Origin: an uncultured Moraxella sp.
GTDB taxonomy: Bacteria > Pseudomonadota > Gammaproteobacteria > Pseudomonadales > Moraxellaceae
Length of the DNA stretch: 24,498 nucleotides
Direction of reading: 5' to 3'
Assembly: GCA_937975585.1 (NCBI GenBank)
Contig: CALJUC010000167.1
Coordinates: 1 to 24,498 of the forward strand
The translations under genes and the position numbers were made by a program. Of the stretch, positions 1 to 8,591 are shown one piece after another (within the stretch, counting starts at the first letter, position 1; each line of letters starts with the position of its first letter). Below the pieces are notes generated by a model. It saw nothing but the letters and a program-made list of their open reading frames with translations. It made no database searches and had not been told where the DNA came from.

Positions 1-620
1 GCTGTGATATATGATTTGGTGATACTATTCAATTGAACACCTGAATGTTTTGCGTAAGTCGCTAACCGGAGAATTATCGGGGCAAAGAACACATCCACCA
101 CGCTAAATTCACCTAATAAATACTTCTGCATACTATGCGTTGTATTATTATGAAAAGCTTGTTTTACAAGCGCTTCAAAGCGTGCTATATCTTCTAAGCA
201 GCTACCACTGGGTGTAATTTGACGTGTTGCCTTGATATTCATTGGCATTTCATTGCGTAACGCATTAAATCCACTGTGCATTTCAGCGATTAAGCTCATG
301 GCGACAGCAGGGTTGTTACCCCAGATATTTTGTTGAATTAAATATTTTTCGGCATATAGTGCTATGGCTAGACTATCCCAAATCGTGTTATCACCATGCA
401 ACAACACAGGGACTTTGCCAAGTGGTGTATAGGTTTGTAAGATGGTTTGGTTACTTGGGTCAAATAGCTTGATGGGCAATTCCTCAAAATCTATCCCAAA
501 TGCATGTAATATTAACCATGCGCGTAATGACCAAGAAGAATAATTTTTGTTGCCAATAATTAAGGTAGGCTTGGCAAATTTATTTTGATGATTGCCTAAT
601 GGGTGAGGATAAATTGGCAT
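1..620 (-). CDS. glutathione S-transferase family protein (3' end beyond the window)
   Basis: The reading frame starts at an ATG at 620 and stays open to the window edge, so about 206 residues are visible and the C-terminus is missing. The N-terminal thioredoxin-like domain begins near residue 19 with LIIGNKNYSSWSLRAWL, the typical opening of bacterial GST proteins of the YfcF/maleylacetoacetate-isomerase-like group, where the Ser of SSWSLR would bind glutathione. LGKVPVLL carries the conserved cis-Pro and WDSLAIALYAEKY the glutathione-contacting segment; an all-helical C-terminal domain follows. The family conjugates or reduces electrophiles with glutathione in the cytoplasm; the substrate cannot be told. 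A purine-rich AAGGGA lies 7 bases before the ATG. The gene is divergent from nfuA across a 225-base region. The GST call is firm, the subfamily is not. Confidence 0.85.
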   Translation of the reverse strand, partial: MPIYPHPLGNHQNKFAKPTLIIGNKNYSSWSLRAWLILHAFGIDFEELPIKLFDPSNQTILQTYTPLGKVPVLLHGDNTIWDSLAIALYAEKYLIQQNIWGNNPAVAMSLIAEMHSGFNALRNEMPMNIKATRQITPSGSCLEDIARFEALVKQAFHNNTTHSMQKYLLGEFSVVDVFFAPIILRLATYAKHSGVQLNSITKSYIT

Positions 621-644
621 GAGTTTTCCCTTAAATGGAATGGT

Positions 645-673
645 TAGATAAAGCTTATATGCCCAGTATGCAA
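645..673 (-). promoter_or_regulatory. possible sigma-70 promoter of the GST gene
   Basis: On the minus strand TTGCAT (673-668) is followed after 17 bases by TATCTA (650-645), giving a leader of roughly 20 bases before the ATG at 620. Both hexamers are imperfect, so this is a tentative reading. Confidence 0.35.
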
Positions 674-797
674 AATTATTGACCAAAAATCGACTATCTG
701 TGCCATATTTACCATCAATAAATTGAATCAGATAATTTATACAAAGAATTGTGCTTGATTTTTAGGTGTTAAAATCCCACTAAATTACTCAAGATTT

Positions 798-806
798 TGT
801 TATAAT
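798..806 (+). promoter_or_regulatory. extended -10 promoter element of nfuA
   Basis: TGTTATAAT is a perfect TATAAT hexamer with the TG of an extended -10. No good -35 lies 17 bases upstream, as is common for extended -10 promoters. Its distance of about 40 bases to the nfuA start is suitable. Confidence 0.55.
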
Positions 807-845
807 AGACAAAAATAAATGAGCAGCATGCAATAGGTAACTCCC

Positions 846-1481
846 ATGAGCGATACGACTGAACAACACAGCAATGAAAAGACCACTAACATCAAAATCA
901 CTGAATCGGCGCAAGGCTACCTTAATGAGTTATTAGCTAAGCAAAACACGGACGGTATTGGCGTGCGCATCTTTGTTGAACACGCGGGTACGCCACGTGC
1001 TGAATGCTGCATGTCATACAGTCAGCCTGATGAGCATAACCCAGAAGATTTACAGCTTAATTACGGTGATTTCATTGCCTATATCGACTCACCGTCGATT
1101 CCGTATTTGGAAGATGCGGTGATTGACTATAATAAAGACCGCTTTGGTGGCCAACTAACTTTCCGCGCGCCCAATTCAAAAGTGCCAAAATTGGGTGAAA
1201 ATGCGAGTCTTGAAGAACGTATCAATTATGTACTGTCAGCCGAGATTAACCCAGGCTTGGCATCGCATGGTGGTAACGTGCAATTGGTGGATTTGGTTGA
1301 AGAAGAGGGCGTGGGTATCACTGCTGTGTTAAAATTCGGTGGTGGCTGTCAAGGTTGTTCAGCGGTTGATATGACCTTAAAACAAGGCGTGGAAGTGACG
1401 TTAAAACAGCAAATCCCTGAGTTGACCCAAGTCATTGATGAAACTGACCACACTTATACGGAAAACGCATTTTATAAATAA
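846..1481 (+). CDS. nfuA: Fe-S biogenesis protein NfuA
   Basis: NfuA is a carrier that receives a [4Fe-4S] cluster and passes it to target enzymes, mainly under oxidative stress or iron limitation, in the cytoplasm. The 211 residues show the expected two-part layout: an A-type-like domain (about 15-110) that has lost the scaffold cysteines, then a C-terminal Nfu domain (about 120-200) with the cluster-binding CxxC in GGGCQGCS (Cys168 and Cys171). HGGNVQLVDL at 141-150 is the Nfu signature just before it. The length is slightly above the E. coli protein (191) because of a polar N-terminal stretch of about 15 residues. An AGGTAA ribosome-binding site precedes the ATG. It appears to be a single-gene unit, with its own promoter and terminator. 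Confidence 0.95.
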   Translation: MSDTTEQHSNEKTTNIKITESAQGYLNELLAKQNTDGIGVRIFVEHAGTPRAECCMSYSQPDEHNPEDLQLNYGDFIAYIDSPSIPYLEDAVIDYNKDRFGGQLTFRAPNSKVPKLGENASLEERINYVLSAEINPGLASHGGNVQLVDLVEEEGVGITAVLKFGGGCQGCSAVDMTLKQGVEVTLKQQIPELTQVIDETDHTYTENAFYK

Positions 1482-1501
1482 GCCGTTTAAATCAGTCAAA
1501 G

Positions 1502-1537
1502 ATACCGCGCAATTTATCAGTTACGCGGTATTTTTTT
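1502..1537 (+). terminator. intrinsic terminator of nfuA
   Basis: ATACCGCG (1502-1509) pairs with CGCGGTAT (1524-1531) around a 14-base loop and runs into a tract of seven T. It starts about 20 bases after the nfuA stop codon. Confidence 0.85.
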
Positions 1538-1589
1538 ATACTACATTTTAAGATTTCTATCCTAGTTTTTGCATTTTGCTAAGCGCAAT

Positions 1590-1626
1590 AAAAAAAGCCC
1601 TTAATCAAAGCATTAAGGACTTTTTC
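1590..1626 (-). terminator. terminator of the Sel1-repeat gene (possibly bidirectional)
   Basis: AGCCCTTAAT and ATTAAGGACT form a 10-base-pair stem with one mismatch around a short loop, with an A tract on the left and a T tract on the right. It can therefore stop transcription from the right (Sel1 gene, ending at 1666) and act as a second stop for nfuA. Confidence 0.75.
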
Positions 1627-1665
1627 AAGCTATCAGCTAACAAAAACGTTTTTAAACATTAAGGA

Positions 1666-2262
1666 TTAGCGAGTTTGGAACCAGCTATCAGCATTGTTAC
1701 GTGCTGTCGCGATATCTTGTGATGACAAGTTCAATGCTAATTGACCGATTTTGCTACGCGCTTTGGTACGTACTTGGTCAGACAGCATACCATCACGAGC
1801 CGCTAGGTCATACCATTTGTACGCATCGACCAGTTTTTTCTCTTTTTCATCTAACATGGCTAAGGTATAGCTTGCGCGGTTGTCACCCAATTTAGCCGCT
1901 TTTTCTAACCAGTAACGCGCTTGTTGGGCATTCGGTTGCACGCCTTCACCACGGATATACATCATGGCTAGGTTAAGTTGTGCTGGTGCGATGTCTTGTT
2001 TGGCTGCGGTGGTGTACCAATTGATGGCTTGTTGGTAGTCACGTTGCATACCTAAGCCTTTTTGATAGCGTTTTGCTAGGAAGAATTGTGCTTGTTGGTC
2101 GCCTGATTTGGCTTGATTGATTAATTGTGCCGGTGGCATGATGTCATAACGAGAAGTATCTAAAGCGATGTTTGAGATTAATTCAGCATTGGCAGCGGTC
2201 GATACGCCTAATCCTGAAACACCCATAACGGCAGTCAACAAGGCGGCTTTAACTAGTTTCAT
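1666..2262 (-). CDS. secreted Sel1-like (TPR-type) repeat protein
   Basis: The protein has a Sec signal peptide, MKLVKAALLTAVMG onward, ending in AANA at residue 26, so the mature part is periplasmic. About four Sel1-like repeats follow, recognisable from A-x2-LA-x-M/RY-x-G-G-V and A-x2-W-Y/L-x2-AA cores such as LAKRYQKGLGM, YQQAINWYTTAA, LAMMYIRGEGV and ARYWLEKAA. Sel1 repeats form helical-pair solenoids used for protein binding; no enzyme domain is visible, and the partner is unknown. The chosen start is the second ATG of a pair, because the strong AAGGAG at 2274-2269 lies 6 bases upstream of it. An in-frame start at 2286 would add a charged leader and spoil the signal peptide. The gene stands alone, with a terminator 40 bases downstream. 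Confidence 0.8.
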   Translation of the reverse strand: MKLVKAALLTAVMGVSGLGVSTAANAELISNIALDTSRYDIMPPAQLINQAKSGDQQAQFFLAKRYQKGLGMQRDYQQAINWYTTAAKQDIAPAQLNLAMMYIRGEGVQPNAQQARYWLEKAAKLGDNRASYTLAMLDEKEKKLVDAYKWYDLAARDGMLSDQVRTKARSKIGQLALNLSSQDIATARNNADSWFQTR

Positions 2263-2702
2263 CATAAACTCCTTCGGGCGTATCAATGTGTATCAGTGAC
2301 AGCTTTCCCTTTGTTTTTACGCTTAATATGGTGCGCAAGATATCATTACGATAAATTGGCAAAAGATAACAGATAGCTAGAATTTGTATTATTACTCAAG
2401 CTATCGGTTATCGTTAAATAGAATTATGCAAAAATTTGATGGTTTTAGGTTAGCACTGTTAGGATTGTGTTTCAAATGAAAAAGTGTTAAATGTAAATAG
2501 TTGTTACAATATTTCTTTAGCGTAATAATTGAAAGTTGCTAATTTTTCATCATACTTTAATAATTAATGAATGGATATTAAATAATGATAGTGTTTGGCA
2601 TATAACATTTTTATTTATATAAAAAACCCTTATGAATTCATAAGGGTCGTTAGTATTATTATCAAATGGTATTTGCAAGTAATAAGCAAAAAATGGGTCA
2701 GT
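2263..2702. other. AT-rich intergenic region without a gene
   Basis: About 440 bases lie between the Sel1 gene and metW, both on the minus strand. I find no convincing coding frame. The stretch is distinctly AT-rich, should hold the promoter of the Sel1 gene (hexamers not clear enough to place), and contains the metW terminator near its right end. Confidence 0.6.
2615..2650 (-). terminator. intrinsic terminator of metW (perfect palindrome)
   Basis: A perfect 22-base palindrome spans 2626-2647 with ACCCTTATG / CATAAGGGT arms around AATT. On the minus strand it is followed by six T and an AT-rich run, about 55 bases beyond the metW stop codon. Confidence 0.85.
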
Positions 2703-3314
2703 TTAGTCTTGCTTGGTCACGCGGTAAATCGCCACATCCGCTAACAGGTTGGGGTTTAATTTAACAAATTTAGCAAGTAGTGTCGGATAACGCTCCTCAC
2801 TTTCTTGTACGGCAAAGCGATTGATAATGTGAATGTCATGTTCTTCGCACAGCTTTTCGAAGTCGTTGAAAGTACATAAATGAATATTGGGCGTGTTATA
2901 CCACGCATAAGGTAGGGCTTCTGACATCGGCATCATGCCTTTGATGCCAAGATGGATGCGGTTTTGCCAATGGGCGAAGTTTGGGAAGGTAACAATTACT
3001 TCACGTCCCACACGTAACATATCGAGCAATAATTGGTCAGGTGCATCCACCGCTTGCAACGCGCGAGCCATGACCACAGTATCAAAGCTTTGATCGGCAA
3101 AGCGTGATAAGCCATCGTTTAGGTCTTGCTCGACGACGTTGACACCTTTGGCGATACAGTCATTGATTTTTTCTTGGTCCAATTCAATGCCATAGCCAAA
3201 AATATTCAATTTTTGCGTTAAGTACGCGAGCATCGAGCCATCACCACAACCTAAGTCTAGTACGCGTGCATTGGGCTGAATCCATTGTTCGGCCAATTGG
3301 TAATCGATTTTCAT
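2703..3314 (-). CDS. metW: methionine biosynthesis protein MetW
   Basis: MetW is a small class I SAM-dependent methyltransferase-fold protein that almost always accompanies MetX in proteobacteria and is needed for, or enhances, homoserine acylation; its exact biochemical role is debated. The 203 residues match the family's usual length of about 200. The SAM-binding motif I is VLDLGCGDGSML at 18-29, motif II is the acidic GYGIELD strand, and SFDTVVMARALQAVD and VIVTFPNFAHWQNRI are characteristic MetW segments. It lies 97 bases downstream of metX on the same strand, without a terminator between them, so the two are probably co-transcribed. A GAGAAAC ribosome-binding site precedes the ATG. Confidence 0.93.
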   Translation of the reverse strand: MKIDYQLAEQWIQPNARVLDLGCGDGSMLAYLTQKLNIFGYGIELDQEKINDCIAKGVNVVEQDLNDGLSRFADQSFDTVVMARALQAVDAPDQLLLDMLRVGREVIVTFPNFAHWQNRIHLGIKGMMPMSEALPYAWYNTPNIHLCTFNDFEKLCEEHDIHIINRFAVQESEERYPTLLAKFVKLNPNLLADVAIYRVTKQD

Positions 3315-3411
3315 AAGTTTCTCAAAATTAGCAGCTAATTGATGCGTAAAGCGCCAAGGTCAACATGCAAAGGTCAAAGCACTCAAATTAAAGTAATAAG
3401 ACAACGTTAGT

Positions 3412-4650
3412 TTAATTGGTCAAAAAGTTATACACGGCTTGACGGTATAACGGAATGTCAAACAAGAATGAATCGTGTCCATATGGCGCATCAATATTGA
3501 TATAACTGACCGGCTTAGCATTCGCAATTAACGCATCGACAATCTCTTGTGAGCGTTCTGGCGAAAAGCGCCAATCGGTGGTAAATGACACCACTAGAAA
3601 CTGACATTGTGTATCGGCAAGTGCCAAGCGCAGCGCCTCATTGTCCGATAGGCTGTCTTCATTCTCGACCTTACCACGCGCTGGGTCAAAGTAATCGAGC
3701 GCCTTGGTCATCAGCAGATACGTATTGGCATCAAAGCGCTCACTAAACTGCTCACCTTGATAGCGCAAATAGCTTTCGACCTGAAACTCCACATCGTAGT
3801 TAAACATCAACTTGCCGGCTTTGAGGTCACGGCCAAACTTCACGCGCATGGCTTCATCAGTCAGATAGGTAATATGACCCACCATACGCGCTAAGATTAA
3901 CCCGCGTTTTGGGATTTTGCCTTGTTCGAGGTAGTGACCTTCGGCAAAGTCAGGGTCGGATAAAATCGACTGACGAGCTACTTCGTTAAAGGCGATATTC
4001 TGTGCCGATAACTTAGGGGTACTTGCGATAATCACCGATTTTTTCAAACGATCAGGGTAGTCAATCGCCCATTGCATGGCTTGCATACCGCCCATTGAAC
4101 CACCAACCACCGCATGCCAAACCTCAATCCCGAGATGGTCAGCGAGCATGGCTTGGGTTTTTACCCAGTCTTTAATGGTGACTAGTGGAAAATCAGACGC
4201 GTATGGGCGACCTGTTTCAGGGTTTGGGGTGGTTGGGCCAGTCGAACCGTAGCAACTGCCGATATTGTTAAGACACACGACGAAGAACTTATCAGTATCT
4301 ATCGCCTTGCCACCACCGATAAAGCTGTCCCACCAACCGGGCTTTTTATCCGTTTCGCTGTGATAGCCTGCAGCATGGTGACTGCCGGATAGCGCATGAC
4401 AAACCAGCACCGCGTTGCTGTTATCGGCATTTAAGGTGCCATAGGTTTCGACCATCAGGTCAAACTCAGGCAATACACGGTTGCACTCCAAACGTAGCGG
4501 GGTGTCAAAATGGATTTTTTGTGGGATGACGATACCAACCGAGCCTTGCTTGGCTGCCGCAAAACTAATCAGCTCCGTGTCTTCATACTCGGTAGTATTG
4601 GTAATTTCGGCTTCGGCAGGGAGGGCGGTGTGTTTATGAGTCACTGACAA
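3412..4650 (-). CDS. metX: homoserine O-acyltransferase MetX
   Basis: MetX transfers an acyl group from acyl-CoA to the hydroxyl of homoserine, committing it to methionine. It is an alpha/beta-hydrolase-fold enzyme; the triad is readable as Ser185 (in VVGGSMGGMQ), Asp359 (TTDWRF) and His392 (YGHDSF). The oxyanion-side motif LVCHALSGSHHAAGYH and NNIGSCYGSTGP are typical of the family. Related pseudomonad MetX enzymes use succinyl-CoA rather than acetyl-CoA; I cannot settle the donor from sequence. No ATG lies upstream of the conserved core (first Met after the start is about residue 66, inside the core), so translation must begin at a non-ATG codon: TTG at 4650 or GTG at 4644. This gives about 30-35 variable residues before GIVIPQKIHF, longer than usual. 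It is divergent from hemH. Confidence 0.93.
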   Translation of the reverse strand: MSVTHKHTALPAEAEITNTTEYEDTELISFAAAKQGSVGIVIPQKIHFDTPLRLECNRVLPEFDLMVETYGTLNADNSNAVLVCHALSGSHHAAGYHSETDKKPGWWDSFIGGGKAIDTDKFFVVCLNNIGSCYGSTGPTTPNPETGRPYASDFPLVTIKDWVKTQAMLADHLGIEVWHAVVGGSMGGMQAMQWAIDYPDRLKKSVIIASTPKLSAQNIAFNEVARQSILSDPDFAEGHYLEQGKIPKRGLILARMVGHITYLTDEAMRVKFGRDLKAGKLMFNYDVEFQVESYLRYQGEQFSERFDANTYLLMTKALDYFDPARGKVENEDSLSDNEALRLALADTQCQFLVVSFTTDWRFSPERSQEIVDALIANAKPVSYINIDAPYGHDSFLFDIPLYRQAVYNFLTN

Positions 4651-4850
4651 TTCGCTTATAGTGATAAAAAAAAGAAGAAAGATAAGCCTTATTGTAGGGG
4701 TTTAATAGGTATTTCTCAACCGCGAAAGTGGAGTAAAACGCTAGGGAATCGCTTTTAAATCCAAGCTATCAAAGCTTTGTATAGCCGCTAAGATTGTATA
4801 AAATTTAAAATATGCTAATCTAAGCTTTTTTAGCTTGAGTGTTGATAATT

Positions 4851-5873
4851 ATGCGTCCAACAACGCCTCCCACGATTGCCGTTGTCTTAGTCAATTTAGG
4901 TACCCCTGATGCGCCCACCGTTCCTGCGGTGCGCAGTTATCTAAAGCAGTTTTTATCCGATACCCGGGTTATTGAAATTCCAAAGTTGTTATGGGCGATT
5001 ATCCTTAACCTGTTTGTATTACCGAATCGCCCAAAACGTGTTGCGGCTGCCTATGCCAGTATTTGGCAAGATGGTGATTCGCCAATGCGTCTGATTTTAA
5101 ATGAACAAGTTAAGCAGCTACAGGCGCGTTTTGATAAAGCACCAACCTCAGTCAATGCTAAAGTATTGCCTGCGATGACTTATGGTAAACCCGGACTTGA
5201 GGGGCTATTGACTGAGTTAAGCGCGCAAAAAATCGAGCAAATCATTGTCTTACCGCTTTATCCACAGTATTCAGCGAGTACCACAGGTGCGGTGTTTGAT
5301 GTGCTGGCACGTTGGGGGATGGGTCAGCGTAATTTGCCAAGCGTAAGTCTAGTCAAAGATTACTTTGCCCATCCGCTGTATATTCAAGCCTTGGTAGAAA
5401 GTATTCAACGTTTTCAAGCGACACACGGTAAACCTGAAAAACTACTCTTTAGCTTTCATGGGATTCCAAAACCTTACGAAGATAAAGGCGACCCCTATGC
5501 GCGCCGTTGTCGCTGTACCGCCGCTCAAGTGGCGCAAGTATTGGGATTAAAAGACAGTGAATGGGAATGTAGCTTCCAGTCGCGCTTTGGTAAGCAAGAA
5601 TGGGTCAAACCTTATACCGATGCCACGTTAACCGACTGGGGTCAGCAAGGGGTCAAATCTGTCCAAGTAATAAGCCCCTCATTTTCGGCGGATTGCCTAG
5701 AAACACTAGAAGAGTTAGCGGTAGAAAATAAACACACTTTCCAAAGTAATGGTGGTGGTGAGTATCATTATATTCCTGCCTTAAATGCCGATGATAAACA
5801 CATTGATTTAATCGAAGCATTGGCCATGCCGCATGTAATGGCTTGGCAAGACAATCTAAAAGGTTGGTACTAA
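4851..5873 (+). CDS. hemH: ferrochelatase HemH
   Basis: Ferrochelatase inserts ferrous iron into protoporphyrin IX, the last step of haem synthesis, at the inner face of the membrane. The 340-residue protein has the family opening VVLVNLGTPDAP (11-22), the catalytic-His motif FSFHGIP (His203) and the C-terminal SFSADCLETLEEL with the metal-handling Glu284. SFQSRFGKQEWVKPYT is also a family signature. I chose the ATG at 4851; an in-frame GTG at 4839 would only add four residues. Cysteines in ARRCRC (220-222) lie where some bacterial ferrochelatases have cluster ligands, but I cannot claim a cluster from these alone. The gene is a single unit, divergent from metX and closed by a strong terminator. 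Confidence 0.95.
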   Translation: MRPTTPPTIAVVLVNLGTPDAPTVPAVRSYLKQFLSDTRVIEIPKLLWAIILNLFVLPNRPKRVAAAYASIWQDGDSPMRLILNEQVKQLQARFDKAPTSVNAKVLPAMTYGKPGLEGLLTELSAQKIEQIIVLPLYPQYSASTTGAVFDVLARWGMGQRNLPSVSLVKDYFAHPLYIQALVESIQRFQATHGKPEKLLFSFHGIPKPYEDKGDPYARRCRCTAAQVAQVLGLKDSEWECSFQSRFGKQEWVKPYTDATLTDWGQQGVKSVQVISPSFSADCLETLEELAVENKHTFQSNGGGEYHYIPALNADDKHIDLIEALAMPHVMAWQDNLKGWY

Positions 5874-5903
5874 TTCGCGAATCGTCGATAGATGACTTAA
5901 ATG

Positions 5904-5939
5904 AAAAAGACGTTATTACCTGAATAACGTCTTTTTTTT
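5904..5939. terminator. bidirectional terminator between hemH and the small acidic gene
   Basis: AAAGACGTTATT and AATAACGTCTTT form a 12-base-pair stem around a 5-base loop, with A residues on the left and eight T on the right. It serves hemH (+) and the convergent gene ending at 5966 (-). Confidence 0.9.
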
Positions 5940-5965
5940 ATTGATAAACTTAGTGGTTGTGAATA

Positions 5966-6223
5966 TCAGTCATCATAACTTTCATTAATCGCATTGGGGT
6001 CAGCGATATCACGAATGGTCGGAAAGTGGTCTTCGTTTACCCCATCATCTACCAACAGCTCATCAATACGTGATTCATCGATATTTTGGCGGTGCATGGG
6101 GGTTAGGCCTGTTTCGCCTGCACTGATGTGCGAGCTTGATAGTGTTTCGTCATCGAGCCTCACGTCAAACTCATCAGGGGCGACATCAGTTAAGTGTTCG
6201 ATATTGTTATTTGGGTTAGCCAT
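5966..6223 (-). CDS. small acidic protein of unknown function
   Basis: This is an 85-residue protein with no signal peptide, membrane segment or cysteine. It is strongly acidic: I count more than 20 Asp/Glu against only about 4 Arg and no Lys. Segments such as DEFDVRLDDETL, ISAGETGLTPMHRQNIDE and SRIDELLVDDG look like a conserved small protein rather than a random frame. Support comes from GAGGAC a few bases before the ATG and from the terminator just past the stop, which is symmetrical with that of hemH. I do not recognise the family and give no function. An opposite-strand frame over the same bases is judged to be a shadow. Confidence 0.65.
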   Translation of the reverse strand: MANPNNNIEHLTDVAPDEFDVRLDDETLSSSHISAGETGLTPMHRQNIDESRIDELLVDDGVNEDHFPTIRDIADPNAINESYDD

Positions 6224-6441
6224 GGTTGTCCTCGTTTGAGTATTTTTTTAATTGTTTCGCTGTTATTATCAATCCTGTGCGACATCGTGTCAGACATGAA
6301 CTATCCTTGCATCATAAGCCAAATTTGGACAAGCGGTCTATGTATCACCTGTGCGATTTGTGTTATTTTAACGCTAATAACCTATGGGCTAATAACCTAG
6401 GCACAATGCCAATACGATAATAATAAATTCGATATACATCA

Positions 6442-7890
6442 ATGCCAATCACTATGACTTTTTCTATCATAATTACTTATCCTAAAACAGCATCCAAGCG
6501 GGCATCGCTGACGATACTAGCTGCAATGTTACCAATGGTTATGTTGGTTGGTTGTAGCAGTGTGCCCAGTACGGATGCCACGCCAAACATTGACCCAGTA
6601 AGTGTTACAGCGCAATTTAATCAATTGTCTAATCAGCCGATGAGTTTGACCCATGATAGTCCGGCACAAACGGTAAAGACATTAGACTGCGCTAGTTTGC
6701 AATCAGGAAAAGCACTTGAGTTAACAGGGCAAAATCGTATCCCTGCAACCTGTGATTTATGGCAAAAAAATACGCATTTTATGATTCGGCAATCCAATGT
6801 TAGTCTAGACTGTCAAGGCATACCGATGAGTAGTCGTGACAATGCGATTACGGCTTTTACGATTCAAACCCCGACCAAGTCAAAAACGAGCATCCAAAAT
6901 GTTGAAGTCAAAAATTGCGCGGTATCTGGCTACAATCACGGGGTGTTAATTGAGCAGCAAACGCCCGCTAAAGTACGCTATCAGCAGCTACTTGCTAAAC
7001 AGACCACGCGCGAGCAACAAAAACAACTTTCTCCCAAGCATATTTTGTTAAATCGCATCTTGGTTAGTGATAGTAAAAACTCAGGGATTTTTATTGGTGA
7101 CCATGTGCAACAAGTGACCTTGGCCAATAGTCGCGTCACCGGTTCGGGAACGGTGGGCGTGTACCTTGAGTTTGGCAGTGGTCAACATCAGATTAGGTAT
7201 AACCAGTTTGATGGGAATGGCTTTCGTGAGTTCGCCAACGTGGCGGGCGTGCCGGTTGGCAAACCGAATCGTGAGGCCATTGCCATTGATTCATCCGTCA
7301 ATAACACCATCGCTTACAATCGCTTTACTGGCAATGGGGCAGGTGGGGTGTTACTGTATCGTAATTGCTTTGAGCACGCTGATGACCCAACGCGTAACAA
7401 CCATTTTTTGCGAACCGAAGGTAGTAATAACAATCTTATCGAGCATAATATATTTGATGATGAGCCAGTCGGGGTTTGGGTGGCTTCGCGCCAATCGCGT
7501 AATCTTAAGGGTTTTGCATGTGGCGCGTATCTGATTCAAGAAACCGCACTCAGTCGTTATCATCTTGATGACAGTGAGCACAATGTGATTCGCGATAACC
7601 AATTTGGCAAAGTGACGAATGCGATAAAGCTAGAAGATGATGGTAATGAAGTGCGTTTTAACCGTTTTTCTGAACAGGTTACCCAGCCAATTCAAGTCGG
7701 CTCAGTGATACGTGAACAGTCGAGCGAGGGCGTGGTCAAGGGTAACCAAATCCGCGATAACGTGTTTGCCAAGCCGTTACCGATTACGCAGCTGATTGCG
7801 TTTGTGGGAAGGAGTGCGGAACAAAATACCCATTGCCAAAACTTTGACGCCAATCAACAAAAACTGGATAATAACTGCTTGACCCATTAA
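6442..7890 (+). CDS. right-handed beta-helix (NosD-like) lipoprotein
   Basis: The 482-residue protein starts with a basic, then hydrophobic, segment ending in the lipobox LVGC (Cys38), so it is predicted to be a lipoprotein anchored on the periplasmic side. From about residue 190 onward come repeated parallel-beta-helix turns with N-x-I/V-x-x-N-x-F/I cores: NRILVSDSKNSGIFIG, VTLANSRVTGSG, HQIRYNQFDGNG, NNTIAYNRFTGNG, NLIEHNIFDDEP, NVIRDNQFG and NEVRFNRF. This is the pattern of NosD/periplasmic copper-binding and carbohydrate-acting beta-helix proteins. I see no clear catalytic site, so a carbohydrate ligand or enzyme role is only a possibility. A second ATG at 6454 is an alternative start; neither has a strong ribosome-binding site. 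It precedes the PH-like gene by 24 bases, suggesting co-transcription. Confidence 0.8.
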   Translation: MPITMTFSIIITYPKTASKRASLTILAAMLPMVMLVGCSSVPSTDATPNIDPVSVTAQFNQLSNQPMSLTHDSPAQTVKTLDCASLQSGKALELTGQNRIPATCDLWQKNTHFMIRQSNVSLDCQGIPMSSRDNAITAFTIQTPTKSKTSIQNVEVKNCAVSGYNHGVLIEQQTPAKVRYQQLLAKQTTREQQKQLSPKHILLNRILVSDSKNSGIFIGDHVQQVTLANSRVTGSGTVGVYLEFGSGQHQIRYNQFDGNGFREFANVAGVPVGKPNREAIAIDSSVNNTIAYNRFTGNGAGGVLLYRNCFEHADDPTRNNHFLRTEGSNNNLIEHNIFDDEPVGVWVASRQSRNLKGFACGAYLIQETALSRYHLDDSEHNVIRDNQFGKVTNAIKLEDDGNEVRFNRFSEQVTQPIQVGSVIREQSSEGVVKGNQIRDNVFAKPLPITQLIAFVGRSAEQNTHCQNFDANQQKLDNNCLTH

Positions 7891-7914
7891 TGGATAAAAT
7901 AATTAGGACTAAAT

Positions 7915-8538
7915 ATGTTTAAAAATCTTGCATCGGATGCGTTAGGACTTAGCGATATCGGTAAAATTATTCCGTCAAGTCAGTTTCACCAGACCGACAT
8001 TGATGACTATATTTTTCATGAAGATAATGAGCGCATTTATTTTGTGATTAAGTCCAAAATGGACGAATACTGTTTTACCAATGTGGCGTTTATTCACTTG
8101 GACGGGCAGTCAGCGACCAGTCGCAAGCGTCTATTAAAACGCTATCCGTATCGCTATTATCAACCGGCGAATATCATGATTGAAACCGCGGGCACCATGG
8201 ATATGGATGCCGAGCTAAAATTTAGTCTGGGCGGTATGGCGTTTTCGATTGATATCGATAAAAGCCAAATTGAGCAAATCCGTGATATCTATAAAGCCCT
8301 GACGGCGATTAGTGAGCAATGTAATAAAATTGGGCAGCAAGAAATGGTGTTAGAAAAATCATTTAATACCGTGACCAATATGTTTAGTTTGCGCGAGTTG
8401 TCAGAAAATGTGGTGCTAAACCTGCCGGATGTGATTAACCAAACCGTGGCACAGGTCGAATCGGCCTATGGCGAGCGTCTGCAAGCGATTCGTCAATATG
8501 ACTTTTCAGCGATTTTTGAGCATTATTTGCGTCAATAA
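7915..8538 (+). CDS. PH-domain-like protein of unknown function
   Basis: The 207 residues begin with MFKNLASDALGLSDIGKIIP and then a mixed beta region (about 30-125) resembling the bacterial PH-like domain of YvbH-type proteins: YIFHEDNERIYFVIKSK, CFTNVAFIHLDGQ, RLLKRYPYRYY and FSLGGMAFSIDIDKSQ. The C-terminal 80 residues are predicted helical. There is no signal peptide or membrane helix, so it is probably cytoplasmic. The cellular role of this family is not established. Its start has a clear AATTAGGA ribosome-binding motif six bases before the ATG. It sits between the beta-helix lipoprotein gene and the metallopeptidase gene with short gaps. Confidence 0.7.
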   Translation: MFKNLASDALGLSDIGKIIPSSQFHQTDIDDYIFHEDNERIYFVIKSKMDEYCFTNVAFIHLDGQSATSRKRLLKRYPYRYYQPANIMIETAGTMDMDAELKFSLGGMAFSIDIDKSQIEQIRDIYKALTAISEQCNKIGQQEMVLEKSFNTVTNMFSLRELSENVVLNLPDVINQTVAQVESAYGERLQAIRQYDFSAIFEHYLRQ

Positions 8539-8591
8539 TCAAGATGACAGTCGGGACAAAGACTAGGTAAGCGAAGGTCGGGAAAAGGTGA

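Noticed and set aside
4651..4850. SAM riboswitch or MetJ-type operator in the metX-hemH divergent region
   Set aside because: I found neither a recognisable riboswitch core nor repeated 8-base met boxes.
6194..6420. Overlapping plus-strand frames upstream of the beta-helix lipoprotein gene
   Set aside because: Two frames compete for the same bases, the products are Ile/Cys/Leu-rich without pattern, and neither has translation signals.
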